The position numbers and the translations under genes were made by a program. A stretch of DNA of 64,000 nt from NCBI GenBank assembly GCA_021399445.1, contig JAJTUQ010000002.1, positions 2,108,001 through 2,172,000 on the forward strand. The letters are read 5' to 3'. The notes under the pieces were generated by a model, which saw only the letters and a program-made list of their open reading frames with translations, ran no database searches and was not told the DNA's origin. The DNA is from Xylogone sp. PMI_703. Lineage: Eukaryota > Ascomycota > Leotiomycetes. This document shows positions 22,271-33,263 of this stretch, one piece after another (positions within the stretch are counted from its first letter, which is position 1; each line of letters starts with the position of its first letter).

Positions 22271-24630
22271 ATGGATAATAGGATTAGTAATCCTGTAGAT
22301 CACGAGCAGTCCACTGGCTCTACGGCTCGTAGAGTCAAGAACCGATCGAGAATCAATGCGGCTTGCGTCCGTTGCCAGAAACGTAAGATTCGGGTAGGTA
22401 TCAAGTATCCGCTCTCTAAAGGCCATGTTATCAATACCGCCGTGGGCTACCTGCAGTAATAACGTAATATAGTGTGATGGGTTGTTACCAGCCTGCAGCA
22501 TGTGCCAAAAGGCGGGCGTAGAATGTATAGATGGAGGTACTTCACGCGAGATCCCAAGAGCGTAAGGTAGAACCTATTGTATTTGCCTTGCTTGCAACGA
22601 TGCTGATGAATTGTCCTAGCTATGTCTCCGACCTAGAAGCGCGGGTTGAATGGCTGGAGTCTATCGTCCGTGAGAATTGTCCATCTATTGACCTCAATAG
22701 AGGACCCTGTGCCCGACCAAGAACTTCCCGGCCAGCAAGGTTGGCGACGGGTAGTCCTTCTAACGGGGCTGTTACCAGTGGCAGCCAGCAAAATATGAGT
22801 TTCTCAAATGAATCCCTGCAAGACCCTACAGTCCAAGAAGTCAGTAATCAAATTGGGCTCGTATCCCTCAGCGCAGGAACTGATCTCAAATACTTGGGTC
22901 CATCAAGCGGGATGTTCTTTACTAGATTTGTTTTAGCAGGTCTCAGTAAAGAAGCCGATATTAGAAAGTCGTCTTATCCTACTCCATCTCCACAAGATGG
23001 TGGGTTATCAATTCCTACTGACCTTCTAAAGGTTCAGGCCCAAGGATTACCAAAGGATCACAAACACACTGAATGGCTATCACAGGTATACTTTGAGAGC
23101 GTTCACTTACAGTATCCTTTTTTACATAAGCCAACACATATGGAAATGATTAGAAAACTGTATGATGGCGAAGATGTTGGATCTGGAGCTGAGTTCCAGC
23201 TTTTCATGGTGCTGGCGATCGGTGCGACAATAGCATCCCGCCGAGTAAAGGCACCTCTCTCTGCTGAAGGATTTTACGCCTCCGCGATAAATCTTCTTGA
23301 CGATATTTTCCGTGATTCGTCTGTTCAGGGAGTCCAAAGTATTCTACTTCTCGAAATGTATACCATGAACAATCCATCTTCTGGTCTAAGTCTATGGTCA
23401 CTTCACTACCACTGTCTTTCAAACATTCTTGATCTTGGATTGCAGCGGGACTTACGTGGCACTAAATATTTTACTCCCTTTCAACAAGAGATGCGTACCA
23501 GGATTTTCTGGTGCGTATATACTATGGATAGAGTTCTAAGTACCTTGATGGGGCGGCCAATTGGACTGGCAGATGAGCAATGCGAGTTGCGGGTGAGTCC
23601 ATTCACGTTTTCACTATGTTTCCTTCGTTAACATTAGGATCATCAGCTACCCCGGGACATATCCGATGAAGATGTAATGCTTGAACGGTCCCAATCTCGT
23701 CAACATGGTGAATCGCTCAACAACATGTCTAGTGCAATCCATCTTTTCAAAATGGCGAGACTAAACTCCGAGGTCAAATGTGTACTATATTGCGTTGAAA
23801 GACAATATTCAACTTATAGAGTACCAGCTATTGTTGATGTGAAGGCATGGCAACGAGACATACTAGACCGACTTCGGAAATGGAAAGAAGAGATTCCGAG
23901 GCATCCTGAAGATGATCCTCGGAGCTACCTTAATGACTGGTGTGAGATCAAATATCATGAACTGGCGATGCTTGTTCTTCGACCCAGTCCTCTTTTCCAC
24001 CAACCTACAAAAGAGGCAATTCAGGAATGCTTTTCGAGTGCCCTTAATTGTAGTAATTTGTATGGAAAGCTATATCTCAACAACACGCTACACTACAGCT
24101 GGATTAGTGTGCACTCGATTTTTTTGTCCGTCATAACTATGTTTTACTGCGTCTGGACCTCTAATGGCGTCGCCGACGAGGTTGATTTCGATAGTCTTGC
24201 ACAATCATTAAAGTCAACGTCGGATATTCTTAGTGCAACAGGCGAATATTGGCCAGAAGCGAAAAGGAGCCGAGATATCTTTGACAGGATCTCAATAGCA
24301 ACAACAAAACGCTTTACCCGGAACTCCACCAGCAGATCGTTAAGAGACGCGGCTCCAATAGAACAGATACCTATAACCCAAGCAGCTACGAATACAAACA
24401 TACAAACTCAAACTGATTTTACGAATATGGACATGTTCTCCCAGTTACTGTCATCCGTTGACAATGGAGGGGTCATTAGCGATCCATTTCCTCCCTTTTA
24501 TGGTGCACCTCTTGATTCTTTTATGAATTCTGACTTATTACAGTACTTTATGGGTACAGATATAGATGTTAATATGACTACTTCGGACAGTTTCAATAGC
24601 TACGGCTATGGCCTAGAAGAAAGAATATAA
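22271..24630 (+). CDS. Zn2Cys6 transcription factor, Fungal_trans type
   Basis: A nuclear regulator of the Gal4/xylanase-regulator class. Exons are 22271..22393, 22473..22561, 22620..23592 and 23638..24630, 725 residues. The zinc cluster is C32-x2-C35-x6-C42-x6-C49-x2-C52-x6-C59, split by intron 1 after KRKIR. Exon 2 ends at the gtaagg donor at 22562, giving REIPRA-YVSDLEARVEWLESIV, the dimerisation coiled-coil linker found in this class. The middle homology domain includes WLSQVYFESVHLQYPFLHKPT, LLLEMYTMNNPSSGLSLWSLHY and MRTRIFWCVYTMDRVLSTLMGRPIGLADE. The C-terminal 120 residues are Asn/Thr/Asp-rich, possibly an activation region. It faces the catalase-related gene downstream. The target genes are unknown. 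Confidence 0.9.
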
Positions 24631-25821
24631 ATAGTGCATGCGTCAATATGTATTGCAGATTATAAAACTTCGATGTGAAGAGCACCTTCTGTGTATGTGA
24701 GAGAATATAGCGACCAATGAATAACCCCCTTGGCCGGATTTCCATATATCAGACCACATTCTTAGTTTAAACACTGGTGAGTATAATGAATATTGGTTAC
24801 AGTATTAGTATGAATAACTAGGCATGAGCTAGGGAGTTCTTTATCAGACTCTGTTCAGTCTCTGTGTCCCGAATTGACCCACAATAAGAGACCGCGGATG
24901 ATAGCTGTGATCTTATTATAAAGCCGGTGAACGGCATCAAAATATACCCAACGCTACATGTACTTTACTACATTATATAAAAAAGGACATAAAATTAATA
25001 CTCCACTCTGATCTTTGTATCGATGAACCTTACACTGTCGCGAGCTTCCTAGCTACTCTTATAAGAATATGTGGTCGAAGTTCCTCCCCGCAATAACCGT
25101 GCTCCCCGACTAAGCGTAATGGCCATTGAAATTTCCCCCCACTGTCTTAATATAATGAATCGAGAGCATCTTGTTGAATCCCATATCCGCGGAGCTTTAA
25201 CATTATTCTGGTAACGTAATCTTTGTGTAATATATTCTGTAATCCCCCGCATGGATTGTCATCAGAGCTAGTAATTGGCATAAGAAATTGCTAGATAGAC
25301 TGTGAAGAACCCTTATAGCCATAAATAATATTGAGCTAAACTCTGTAATGCTAGACAAGCTTGTAATACTCGCGAAAATAGCCTTTAGAAGTGTGAAAAA
25401 TTTTGTGTTGACCTGGCGTGATGCATTCAAATATTGGTTCGAAATACTTAGTATGAGATAGATTTGATTGGCCCCTTCCGCCCAATCATTTCCATGATTA
25501 ACATTCTAGACCCTGGTAAATCAGACTAAACGTCTATTGTGAAAGAAATGCTAATGCAAAAAATCCTTGTTCCCACTTTGGGGCGGAGCTTAAAGTGTGA
25601 TGGGCGCCCGAGAGCGGCCGCCGCCCTGATGGCTACTGTCATCATGGCGGCTGAAGGGGTCTTGATTATCTCTCGTACGTGTTCCGTAACTATATACAAT
25701 TGTACATACAATCTCTGGCTAATAAATATCCTCCAAGTGCCACAAGAGGACAGCTAGATTTTCATTAGAAACCAAGATACTTCACATTCTTCATTTGAAT
25801 GCAACATAGACTTCAATTAAC
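24631..25821. other. Intergenic 1.2 kb
   Basis: Between the regulator and the catalase-related gene. No credible gene. A NotI-like gcggccgcc and nearby gcccgagag sit at about 25609-25623 in an otherwise AT-rich background. Confidence 0.4.
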
Positions 25822-26796
25822 ATGCTTCATCTAAACTTGATTAAAGTCCTCCAAGATGTATTTGGCAAATTTCCTGGAGTTCGTTCATGTGCGTCTACTC
25901 TTCCTCCACACACATACATAAGCTTATGACTAACAATCAATCGTTTAGCTCATGCCAAAGGCATCTTCGTAAAGGGACAATTTACCCCATCAAGCCAAGC
26001 CAAAGATCTATGTCTAGCGCCACATTTCAATAAGTTATCCATACCAGTCATAGCCAGGTTCTCTCTCTTCACAGGCATCCCAGACCTAGCTAGTACGGAT
26101 CCAAGAGCAAATCCACATGGTCTTGCTGTACGCTTTCTCCTAGGATCCGGGCCTCATTCTGCTACTACTGATATCGTCTGTCATGCCTCACCTCTTTTCC
26201 CTGGAGCCACTGGCGAAGAGGTACTTGCCTTCTTTGAAAGTCTCCGGGACAACACGATCGAGGAGTACATGAAGACTCATCCTGATGCCGCCGCTTTTGT
26301 CCAAGAAAACAGACCAACACCAAGGAGCTTTGCAGACCAAACTTTCTACTCTATCAACGCCTTTATGTTAACTAACGCTGACGGAGCTCATGTCTTTGTT
26401 CGATATCGTTGGATTCCGACGACAGGGTCCAAATCGCTGACACTGGAAGAACTGAGTGTTAAAGATGCAAATTTCCTATTCGATGAACTTCCAGGGCTGC
26501 TAGATAAAGAGCCCATATGTTTTAAGTTGGTAGTACAGATCGCCGAAGAGGGTGATGTAACGGATAACTGCACCATAATTTGGCCTGAAGAGAGAAATAT
26601 AGTAGAAATGGGTGAACTAAAGCTTGAGAAAATCATGGAGAAAGCCGAGTTGCCACCTCAGGACAAAACAATTATATTCAGTCCGATTCCTAATGTTGAA
26701 GGCATTGAGCCATCAGCAGATCCAATTCTCGCCGCTCGTTCAGCAGTATATTCATCGAGTGGGCAGGCTCGGCGGGCCGCAGAATCCAGCGCTTAA
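25822..26796 (+). CDS. Catalase-related peroxidase (SrpA-like)
   Basis: A small heme protein of the catalase fold that usually acts as an organic peroxidase rather than a true catalase. Exons are 25822..25888 and 25949..26796, 304 residues, against about 480 or more for full catalases. The distal-histidine block SSHAKGIFVKGQF follows the first intron, RFSLFTGIPD and NPHGLAVRFLL follow as in the family, and PRSFADQTFYSINAFMLTNADG leads to HVFVRYRW. The C-terminal DPILAARSAVYSSS contains the expected proximal heme-ligand tyrosine. There is no signal peptide and no flavodoxin-like C-terminal domain. It probably protects against, or uses, peroxides in the cytosol. Neighbours are a regulator upstream and an MCT-like transporter downstream. 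Confidence 0.88.
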
Positions 26797-27851
26797 TCAT
26801 TATGATCAAGGATGAATGAGCTAAATGTACTTTAGTTGCTTCGTTGTAATTTATTTGCTAAAAGACATTGACCGGAAATCTATGATGTGCTACTTCACAG
26901 TTTAATACAAATTCGTAATTGCAAACTCATCATGACTTGTTAATGCACGCATCTCAAAGCCAAGATTTCCAGGTAACAAAGAATATGGCCGTGTGGTGCT
27001 TTAAGGATGATAGCGGACATTCGTTTAAATCGACGGTCGAATATCATGAGCTGGCTTAGTAGATGCTGGCCACTCTCACCCCTACACGGATCGGAATTCG
27101 CCCGATGAGTGAGTATCTTTAGTGATATCAAATTGACTAAGAGACTGAGTTGTTAATGTTCCATAGAACCTAATCTATCTTTCATGAATGAACTTGTCAT
27201 AGTAGTCAGGTTGGGGAGGCTAAGAAACTACATGTGACAGTGATATCTGATATACAAACGTGCAGATGGAGCTTTTGAACCAATATCAACTTTGTACTCT
27301 TGATATCCCATTATGAATAGCATTGATTTTCTTGTAGCAGCAAATGGCTTTATTCAGCGAAGCAGTATCTCGACGGCTCCGTCAAAAAGGGCGGAAGACG
27401 TATGGACTTGTGAGGTCTCATGAAATGACTATTCAACTTACTCAAGAAATGAATGGTTCCTGTTGTCGGCCCTCTTGATAACACTGTGTGTTGGAACAAT
27501 TAAAGAGCATATCATTTAATGCGAGAGTTTCTACAACCCGCGAACCATTTCACTATGAGTCCCATACTGTGAGGTTCTTGCAGTCTGAATGAGGAAATAA
27601 GCGGAAAAGAGATACGAGTTGGAAGCGGCAGAAGCTGGGATTCATGCGGGAGGGGTAGCCATTTACAAAAACGCCTACAAATAACTGAGAAGGAAGGCAG
27701 TCCGAAGATATCAAGAACACTGGCTCATGCTTCCTTGGCTGACAAAAGTGCAGATGAGCTTCCTTTTTGACAGGATCATCATCTTATGTACTGAATAACT
27801 CTTCTATTATTCCTTGTAGTTTCTTTCACGGCAAAAAACTTTTGTTAAGGC
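26797..27851. other. Convergent 1.05-kb spacer
   Basis: 3' ends of the catalase-related and MCT-like genes face each other here. No gene or repeat recognised. Confidence 0.4.
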
Positions 27852-29406
27852 TCAAAAGACTCTCAGGACCTTCGCAACCCATCCACACATTCCAACTGCA
27901 GCAGTCACACCTGTGAAGACAATCAATGTCCCATATGATGACTGATAGGCAAAGCCAGATGTAGAGGCGTGCATGTCGGCTCCGACAGTTCCTTTATTGA
28001 GTAGCAGTTCACTCAATGGACCGCATACGACATTTCCAATACCCCTACCTAAGCTCAACATCCCAATAATACTTCCTGGCTCAGACCTTGGCGCAGTCTC
28101 CATCAATGATTTAACTGTCCCTGCATATGTTGATGTAAACCCGCCAGCGAAGAAGCCATAACTAACCGCAAATACTGCGATAAGTGGGATTGAAGTAGAT
28201 AGGCCCCAGAATAGGAGGACTGATATTGCAGAGCCCAGAGTGCTAATTAAGATAACGTTGGTAACGTGAGTCTTATCACAGAGGCTGGACAAAAATATGA
28301 CTCCAGGAACTGAAGCACTGTTTAAAGCGGAGAGAAGTGCTGAAGAGACGAGTGGCGAGTAATTTAGAGAGCTAATATATTCTACATCGGGCGCCACGAT
28401 TAGTAAAGATACTCAACAATAACAAATGAGAAATCATTGATCTCATACCCGGTAAGTATAACGATGGGATAAAGTATCCCAACCCCTGAACAGTATTTCC
28501 AAGCTGCAAGATCCAAAACGATCTCGTAGTAATAAATTGCCACCCGCTTTTCCACCTGCCACCGCCGTTACTTCCAACGGGAATTGGTAATCGAGGCTTA
28601 ACGAAATATAGAAGTGGACCAGATATCAAGAGCAAAGCAACAGCCCAAGCTCGGATCATGACTTCAAATCCATACGTCGCTAAAAGTCGACCCATTATCA
28701 GTGGGCCGGACAATCCGCCGATACCAGATCCCGCCCACATAATCCCAAATGCCAAACCTTTGCGAGTGATAAACCATTCGTCAATGAAGAAGTAAATTGG
28801 ATAATATAAGAAGCAGCCACCGATGCCGTAGAGAATACCTTGAGTTAAGATGAGAGTAGAAACCGTATGGCAGAAGCTGGAGAGTATCAGGGCAGCAGAT
28901 ACTGTTATTAGACCACCTACGCATGATTTGCGGCGAACCTGAGGATACTGATGGAGAATCAAGAACAGGACAGGTGCGGCCAAGTACATTATCCCCTATC
29001 AAAGAGATTAGCAAAATTCTCTTTCTCCCGAGTATACGGACTGGACTTACAGAGCAGGTTGTGCCTATAGCACTGACTCCCTTGCTGTGATCTCGAAATG
29101 GGTCATGGTTAATATAATACTCCTGCAATATACCAAACGAGAAAGGAAACCCTTCGTTCATTAATACTTAGTACTTGATAAACAACGGGTTCGGTCAGTC
29201 CTACCCCACAAAAGTGTCTCGACAAAGAAACAGCCAGTCAGGAATAACCAGGCATCCTTGCCCCTATCTGTAGGCGGAAGTGATGCTATTGACCGGGAAG
29301 GAGAGTTATTACGGGGCTCCGGAGCAACATTGTCATATAAAGCATCGTGCGGGCTTTGGCCTGGGTCTGGCAGATTCCGAAGTTCCACCAAAGTTTTATC
29401 TGTCAT
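27852..29406 (-). CDS. MFS transporter, monocarboxylate-transporter-like
   Basis: A membrane carrier of the MCT/Mch family, whose fungal members move monocarboxylates, riboflavin or unknown metabolites. Exons are 29406..29205, 29151..29051, 28995..28449 and 28381..27852, 459 residues. An acidic, Pro/Ser-rich cytosolic N-terminus (DPGQSPHDALYDNVAPEPRNN) precedes KDAWLFLTGCFFVETLLWGFPFSFGILQEYY, the TM1 signature of this family. GIGGCFLYYPIYFFIDEWFITRKGLAFGIMWAGSGIGG is the TM4-5 block, and EPGSIIGMLSLGRGIGNVVCGPLSE lies in TM10-11. An upstream ATG-less extension to 29457 is in frame, but MTDKTLVELR is the first good start. It shares a long 2.36-kb divergent spacer with HMG-CoA reductase. Confidence 0.9.
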
Positions 29407-30708
29407 TTTTATATGGCTGCAGAATTTTAGATATCTCAGAGTAGGTTCCAATATCAACTGTCCAACAGAGTCGTTGTTAAATGAATGGCATCGGGCCCCA
29501 GACCCCGTTGGACAGTCTTAAAAATATTTAGCTCCGAACAAGTCACATAAAAGGCGTCGTATTCGGCAGACCATTTTAGTTTTGCTCCACCAAGTCGTTG
29601 TGAATTACGTAAGCGTATACCATAGGTCATCTTCATAGTCAGAGGGAAGGTGCTTCAAAAATTCAAATTTCAACTGTGAAAGTTCATTCTTGGTCTTAAT
29701 ACTGCAAATACAGTACTAAATTTTACACGGTCACGATGTCTAATAAGTTATGCTTTGAAGTCTATATTACTCAAGCTCGGGATGGCGGAGGTTTATAAAT
29801 ATATTAGAAGCTGGTTTTGATATTTAGCTCTTTACAATGATATGAATTTCGAGCCGCGATATTTTCTATACGAAATCATCTTTGAGGAACTGTGGAAATC
29901 AAATGTTAAAAGGGGAAAGTCAACGGATGCAAGGTTTCAGAAAATCTACATTGCCATCGGATCTTAAATGGATACTAAGAAACATACATCCGGAGAGTAA
30001 TCCTCTAGTTAAAACTGGCTACAGAACTTTAACTCTAACTTGAAAACAGCAACCAGACGAGACTGTATTCGCGCTTCATGTGATAGGTTTACAATGTGAG
30101 AGGCGATCGCAAGATGTCTCCCGCTGTTCTATTCATTATGAGTGCGCAAAAAACAAAAGGAGCTGAAATAAGGAGTTTCATTGGCTGATATAAATCGCAA
30201 ATGATCGGTGCCAGGGACCTAAAGGAAAAGCTAAATTTCTCTCTATGAGAACTGAGCCCCTATTGTAGTGTGTGCTTTAACCATAATCATGCCTACACAT
30301 AACTAGCTAAAATTATAGTCTTGCTTATGACTATCCAAGTATCGAGGTATTCGCTACATTATCTTGAAGTGTTTAAATAGTGAGCACTCAAATAGGAAGG
30401 TAACTACTTAATCAACGCACTAGCCGAGTCATGAAACGACGATTATTAAGGCATAAAACGAATCTCTAGGTCGGTCACCATATTTCATAACTTATTTCAT
30501 CATGCACCAGTATGAGCACTAAACTCACTAAATTCACTAGGTAAGCACTTACCGTATCACCTAAGACTCTTCTGATCATTTGTAGCTATTTCCATAGAGC
30601 GAGTATATATAATACCTTATAATCACAATCTTCGAAGTTATCTAATCCGCTACGATCATGAAGTATTGTAACAATATAATTTAGGCTGTGAGACACAGCT
30701 TTGTTGCT

Positions 30709-30735
30709 TGACCGGCATGACCGGCACAACCGGTT
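30709..30735. repeat. Three tandem 9-bp CCGG-core units
   Basis: tgaccggca, tgaccggca and caaccggtt stand head to tail. CGG/CCG cores are typical half-sites for Zn2Cys6 regulators. About 1.03 kb above the reductase ATG. Confidence 0.5.
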
Positions 30736-31362
30736 CTCTGGGTATCAGTAAGCACTGGGGCCCCTGAGGAGCAACCTCACTACCAGAATGAAACGGTTGT
30801 TAGCTGAGGAAGATTTCGGTAAGCTTACCATATGGGTCGTAGCTATTCTTTACGGCCATACCCTCGAGTAATTAACGCCATATTATTCGGTGCTGCCGTG
30901 ACACTACTGTGCAGCTCAGCACACCTACGTGTAATGCCGATGTTCCTGACTCCATCTTTTGATATGGCTTAGAAAACACGGAGATTACCTGGATCGTGTA
31001 AGGCAGCCCTTTAAGCACCCCTTAAAATACAGATCGGTATTCCAACCTCACGTCAGAAGCACCAGTCTCTCACCTGCTGATTCACGTAGATCGTTGGCCT
31101 TGCTGACCAAAAACTTTTTGGAAGGAGTTAAAAAGATCCTTGCAGCCGTTTTTCAAAGCTTGTCGCACCGGGCGCCAGTTCCTGTCTTGATCTTCTGATA
31201 AGGCCAGGATCTTTAAGGGGCCAATAGTGGGAAACCCACTCCTAGTCCCCCCCAATCAGGACAGTCCTCGGAAGAAAAAGTGAACGGAGGCTGCTCCTTA
31301 AATCCTTCCATATAACCAAGTAAGAATACCAAAGTATGGTGTATTTGGGCGGTGGACGTTTT

Positions 31363-31390
31363 CAGCGACCCACTCATCCAGCGACCCACT
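31363..31390. repeat. 12-bp direct repeat cagcgacccact x2
   Basis: Exact copies at 31363-31374 and 31379-31390, separated by catc, giving a 16-bp period, about 370 bp above the reductase ATG and just above a TATA-like run. Candidate regulatory element. Confidence 0.55.
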
Positions 31391-31762
31391 TGCAATATGC
31401 TTAGCCCCTTCTTGCTATATATACAGTACCAAGTGGCGTTTTTGTCCAAGCTGAGTAGTATACAACACTCCCTACCATCAACTATGTGCCATTTATAATT
31501 GGTTTTGATAGCAATATGGTCCATTATTGATTGTACTGTTGAAGCCAGAACCCGCAATTAGTATAACCCGACTGTTTGGAAATGCAATTTACCCAGCGGT
31601 GGATGCCATCAGCTATCAACTTTCAGCCACCAGACCATTATCCGTTATCTTCGACAGTTACGTCCTCAGACCGTTCTCTTTAATTTCTCTAATAACTTAT
31701 GATATAATATTTACTATTCTATTATTCTTTCTTTAACCCGACCCCGATAACAATCGAACACA

Positions 31763-32887
31763 ATGAGTCGAAAACAAACTATAGAAAAATTGGCGGAGAA
31801 GTTCCCCTCAGCTCGCAATTCCAATACAGAAAACATCAAAATTGAGAACTGTATTGGTTTTACACGTGTCCCTCTTGGACTAGCCGGCCCATTGACTATC
31901 CATGGGAAACACGAAAGGACCGTATACGCCCCTCTCGCAACCTCGGAGGCAACACTCATTGCAAGTTGCTCTCGAGGATGCAAAGCATTTCAGTCCCTTG
32001 GTGGTATCAAAGCTACTGTGCTGAGTGAAACCTTATCTCGCGCTCCTGTCTTCGGCTTCGCGTCAGTGGATGATGCTGTAAAGTTCTATCACTTTGTCCC
32101 CTCGCTCAAGTCTTCATTTCAAGCTAGTGTTCAAAAGACTAGTAGATACGCTCGATTGGTCAATATCACACCTCACGTTATTGGCAAGGTTGTGCACGTT
32201 AAGTTTGAATATACTTGCGGAGATGCTGCAGGGCAGAACATGGTTACAATTGCCACTCATCGTGCTTGTAAGGAATTCCTTGCATCCGATGCTAGCAAGG
32301 ACTTGGGAATCGTCGACTTCGTTATTGAGGGGCAGTTTTCATCTGACAAAAAGGCTTCGTGGGAAAGTATAAGGAACGGCCGCGGTGTTGAGGTCATGGT
32401 CTGGGGTAGTGTCTCCGATGCTGTCTGCCAGAAGGTCCTGGGAACAACTACTACCAGATTGCACTCGACTATTTCAATATTTTCGAAAGGAAGCACACGG
32501 GCCGGTCACATAGGAAACAGTATCAACACCGCCAATATACTAGCTGCATTCTTCATTGCCTGCGGCCAGGATGCAGCCAGCGTCTTTGAATCAGGCTGGT
32601 CTCATTTAACTACTGATCTCGACGAGAAAACTAAAACGCTTACCTTGACCTTGTACTTTCCGAACTTGATTGTTGGAACAATGGGTGGAGGTACTCAGTA
32701 TCCAACGCAACGAGAGGCTCTAGAGTTTATTGGATGCTACGGCGAAGGAAAGAAATTGGCACTGGCTGAGACAATTGCAGCTTTTGCCTTGGCATTGGAC
32801 ATAAGCACCGTTAGTGCTATGGCAAATGATACATTCTCACAGAGTCACCAGGATCTGGCGCGTGACCAGCCACAAAGCAAGCTGTAG
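31763..32887 (+). CDS. Soluble stand-alone HMG-CoA reductase (class I catalytic domain only)
   Basis: HMG-CoA reductase makes mevalonate from HMG-CoA with two NADPH, the key step of isoprenoid synthesis. The fungal housekeeping enzyme has about 1000 residues with an N-terminal sterol-sensing membrane domain. This intronless gene encodes only 374 residues and starts just before the catalytic domain. Class I motifs are IENCIGFTRVPLGLAGPL, E62 in APLATSEATLIAS, the K196/K197 pair in QFSSDKKAS, GQD (D270) in FFIACGQDAAS, VGTMGGGTQYPTQ, and H362 in FSQSHQDLARD. The four catalytic residue types (Glu, Lys, Asp, His) are therefore present. The cofactor motif reads DAAGQNM where DAMGMNM is usual, and the canonical C-terminal HNR is missing. 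It could be a pathway-dedicated or inhibitor-tolerant second copy; the regular HMGR is not in this window. Confidence 0.88.
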   Translation: MSRKQTIEKLAEKFPSARNSNTENIKIENCIGFTRVPLGLAGPLTIHGKHERTVYAPLATSEATLIASCSRGCKAFQSLGGIKATVLSETLSRAPVFGFASVDDAVKFYHFVPSLKSSFQASVQKTSRYARLVNITPHVIGKVVHVKFEYTCGDAAGQNMVTIATHRACKEFLASDASKDLGIVDFVIEGQFSSDKKASWESIRNGRGVEVMVWGSVSDAVCQKVLGTTTTRLHSTISIFSKGSTRAGHIGNSINTANILAAFFIACGQDAASVFESGWSHLTTDLDEKTKTLTLTLYFPNLIVGTMGGGTQYPTQREALEFIGCYGEGKKLALAETIAAFALALDISTVSAMANDTFSQSHQDLARDQPQSKL

Positions 32888-33263
32888 AGTATATATATGG
32901 GAAGAGTAGTGTCGTGATCTCGAAAGGTTTAGGTTGTGGGAACTTATTAGTAGAACTAGATTATACATCACTGTATTGGACAATAATGACAAATGTCCCA
33001 AAAGTAATGTAATTCACGGCGCTATTACATATGTCTCTCCTCTCGGCCTTCTAAGTTCGCAGAAGTCTAACATTAACATTAGCTTATGTGCAAGGTCTCT
33101 GCACCGGTCTTACTCCATAGTGGCCAATGCAGAGAGGAAGCAGAAAGCAAAACGGCCAAGTTCATTTCACAGTGTTGACAACATCCTTTAGAAATTCACA
33201 TATATCTTAAGCTCAAATATCATTGTTTATTGATATGCATGTATATCCATCTATATCAATACC
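32888..33263. other. Convergent 3' spacer
   Basis: 376 bp between the reductase stop and the sugar-transporter stop on the other strand. No gene seen. Confidence 0.4.

Larger units (their letters stand above)
29407..31762. promoter_or_regulatory. Long divergent spacer upstream of HMG-CoA reductase
   Basis: A 2.36-kb stretch without a credible gene. In particular there is no open frame that could supply a membrane anchor to the reductase. A TATA-like ctatatatacag lies at about 31417, and AT-rich gatataatattt at about 31700. Two groups of short direct repeats are listed separately. Confidence 0.5.

Noticed and set aside
29407..31762. Missing membrane domain of HMG-CoA reductase hidden in the spacer
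   Set aside because: No hydrophobic multi-span frame was seen on the plus strand, and the catalytic frame has its own suitable ATG and AT-rich promoter.
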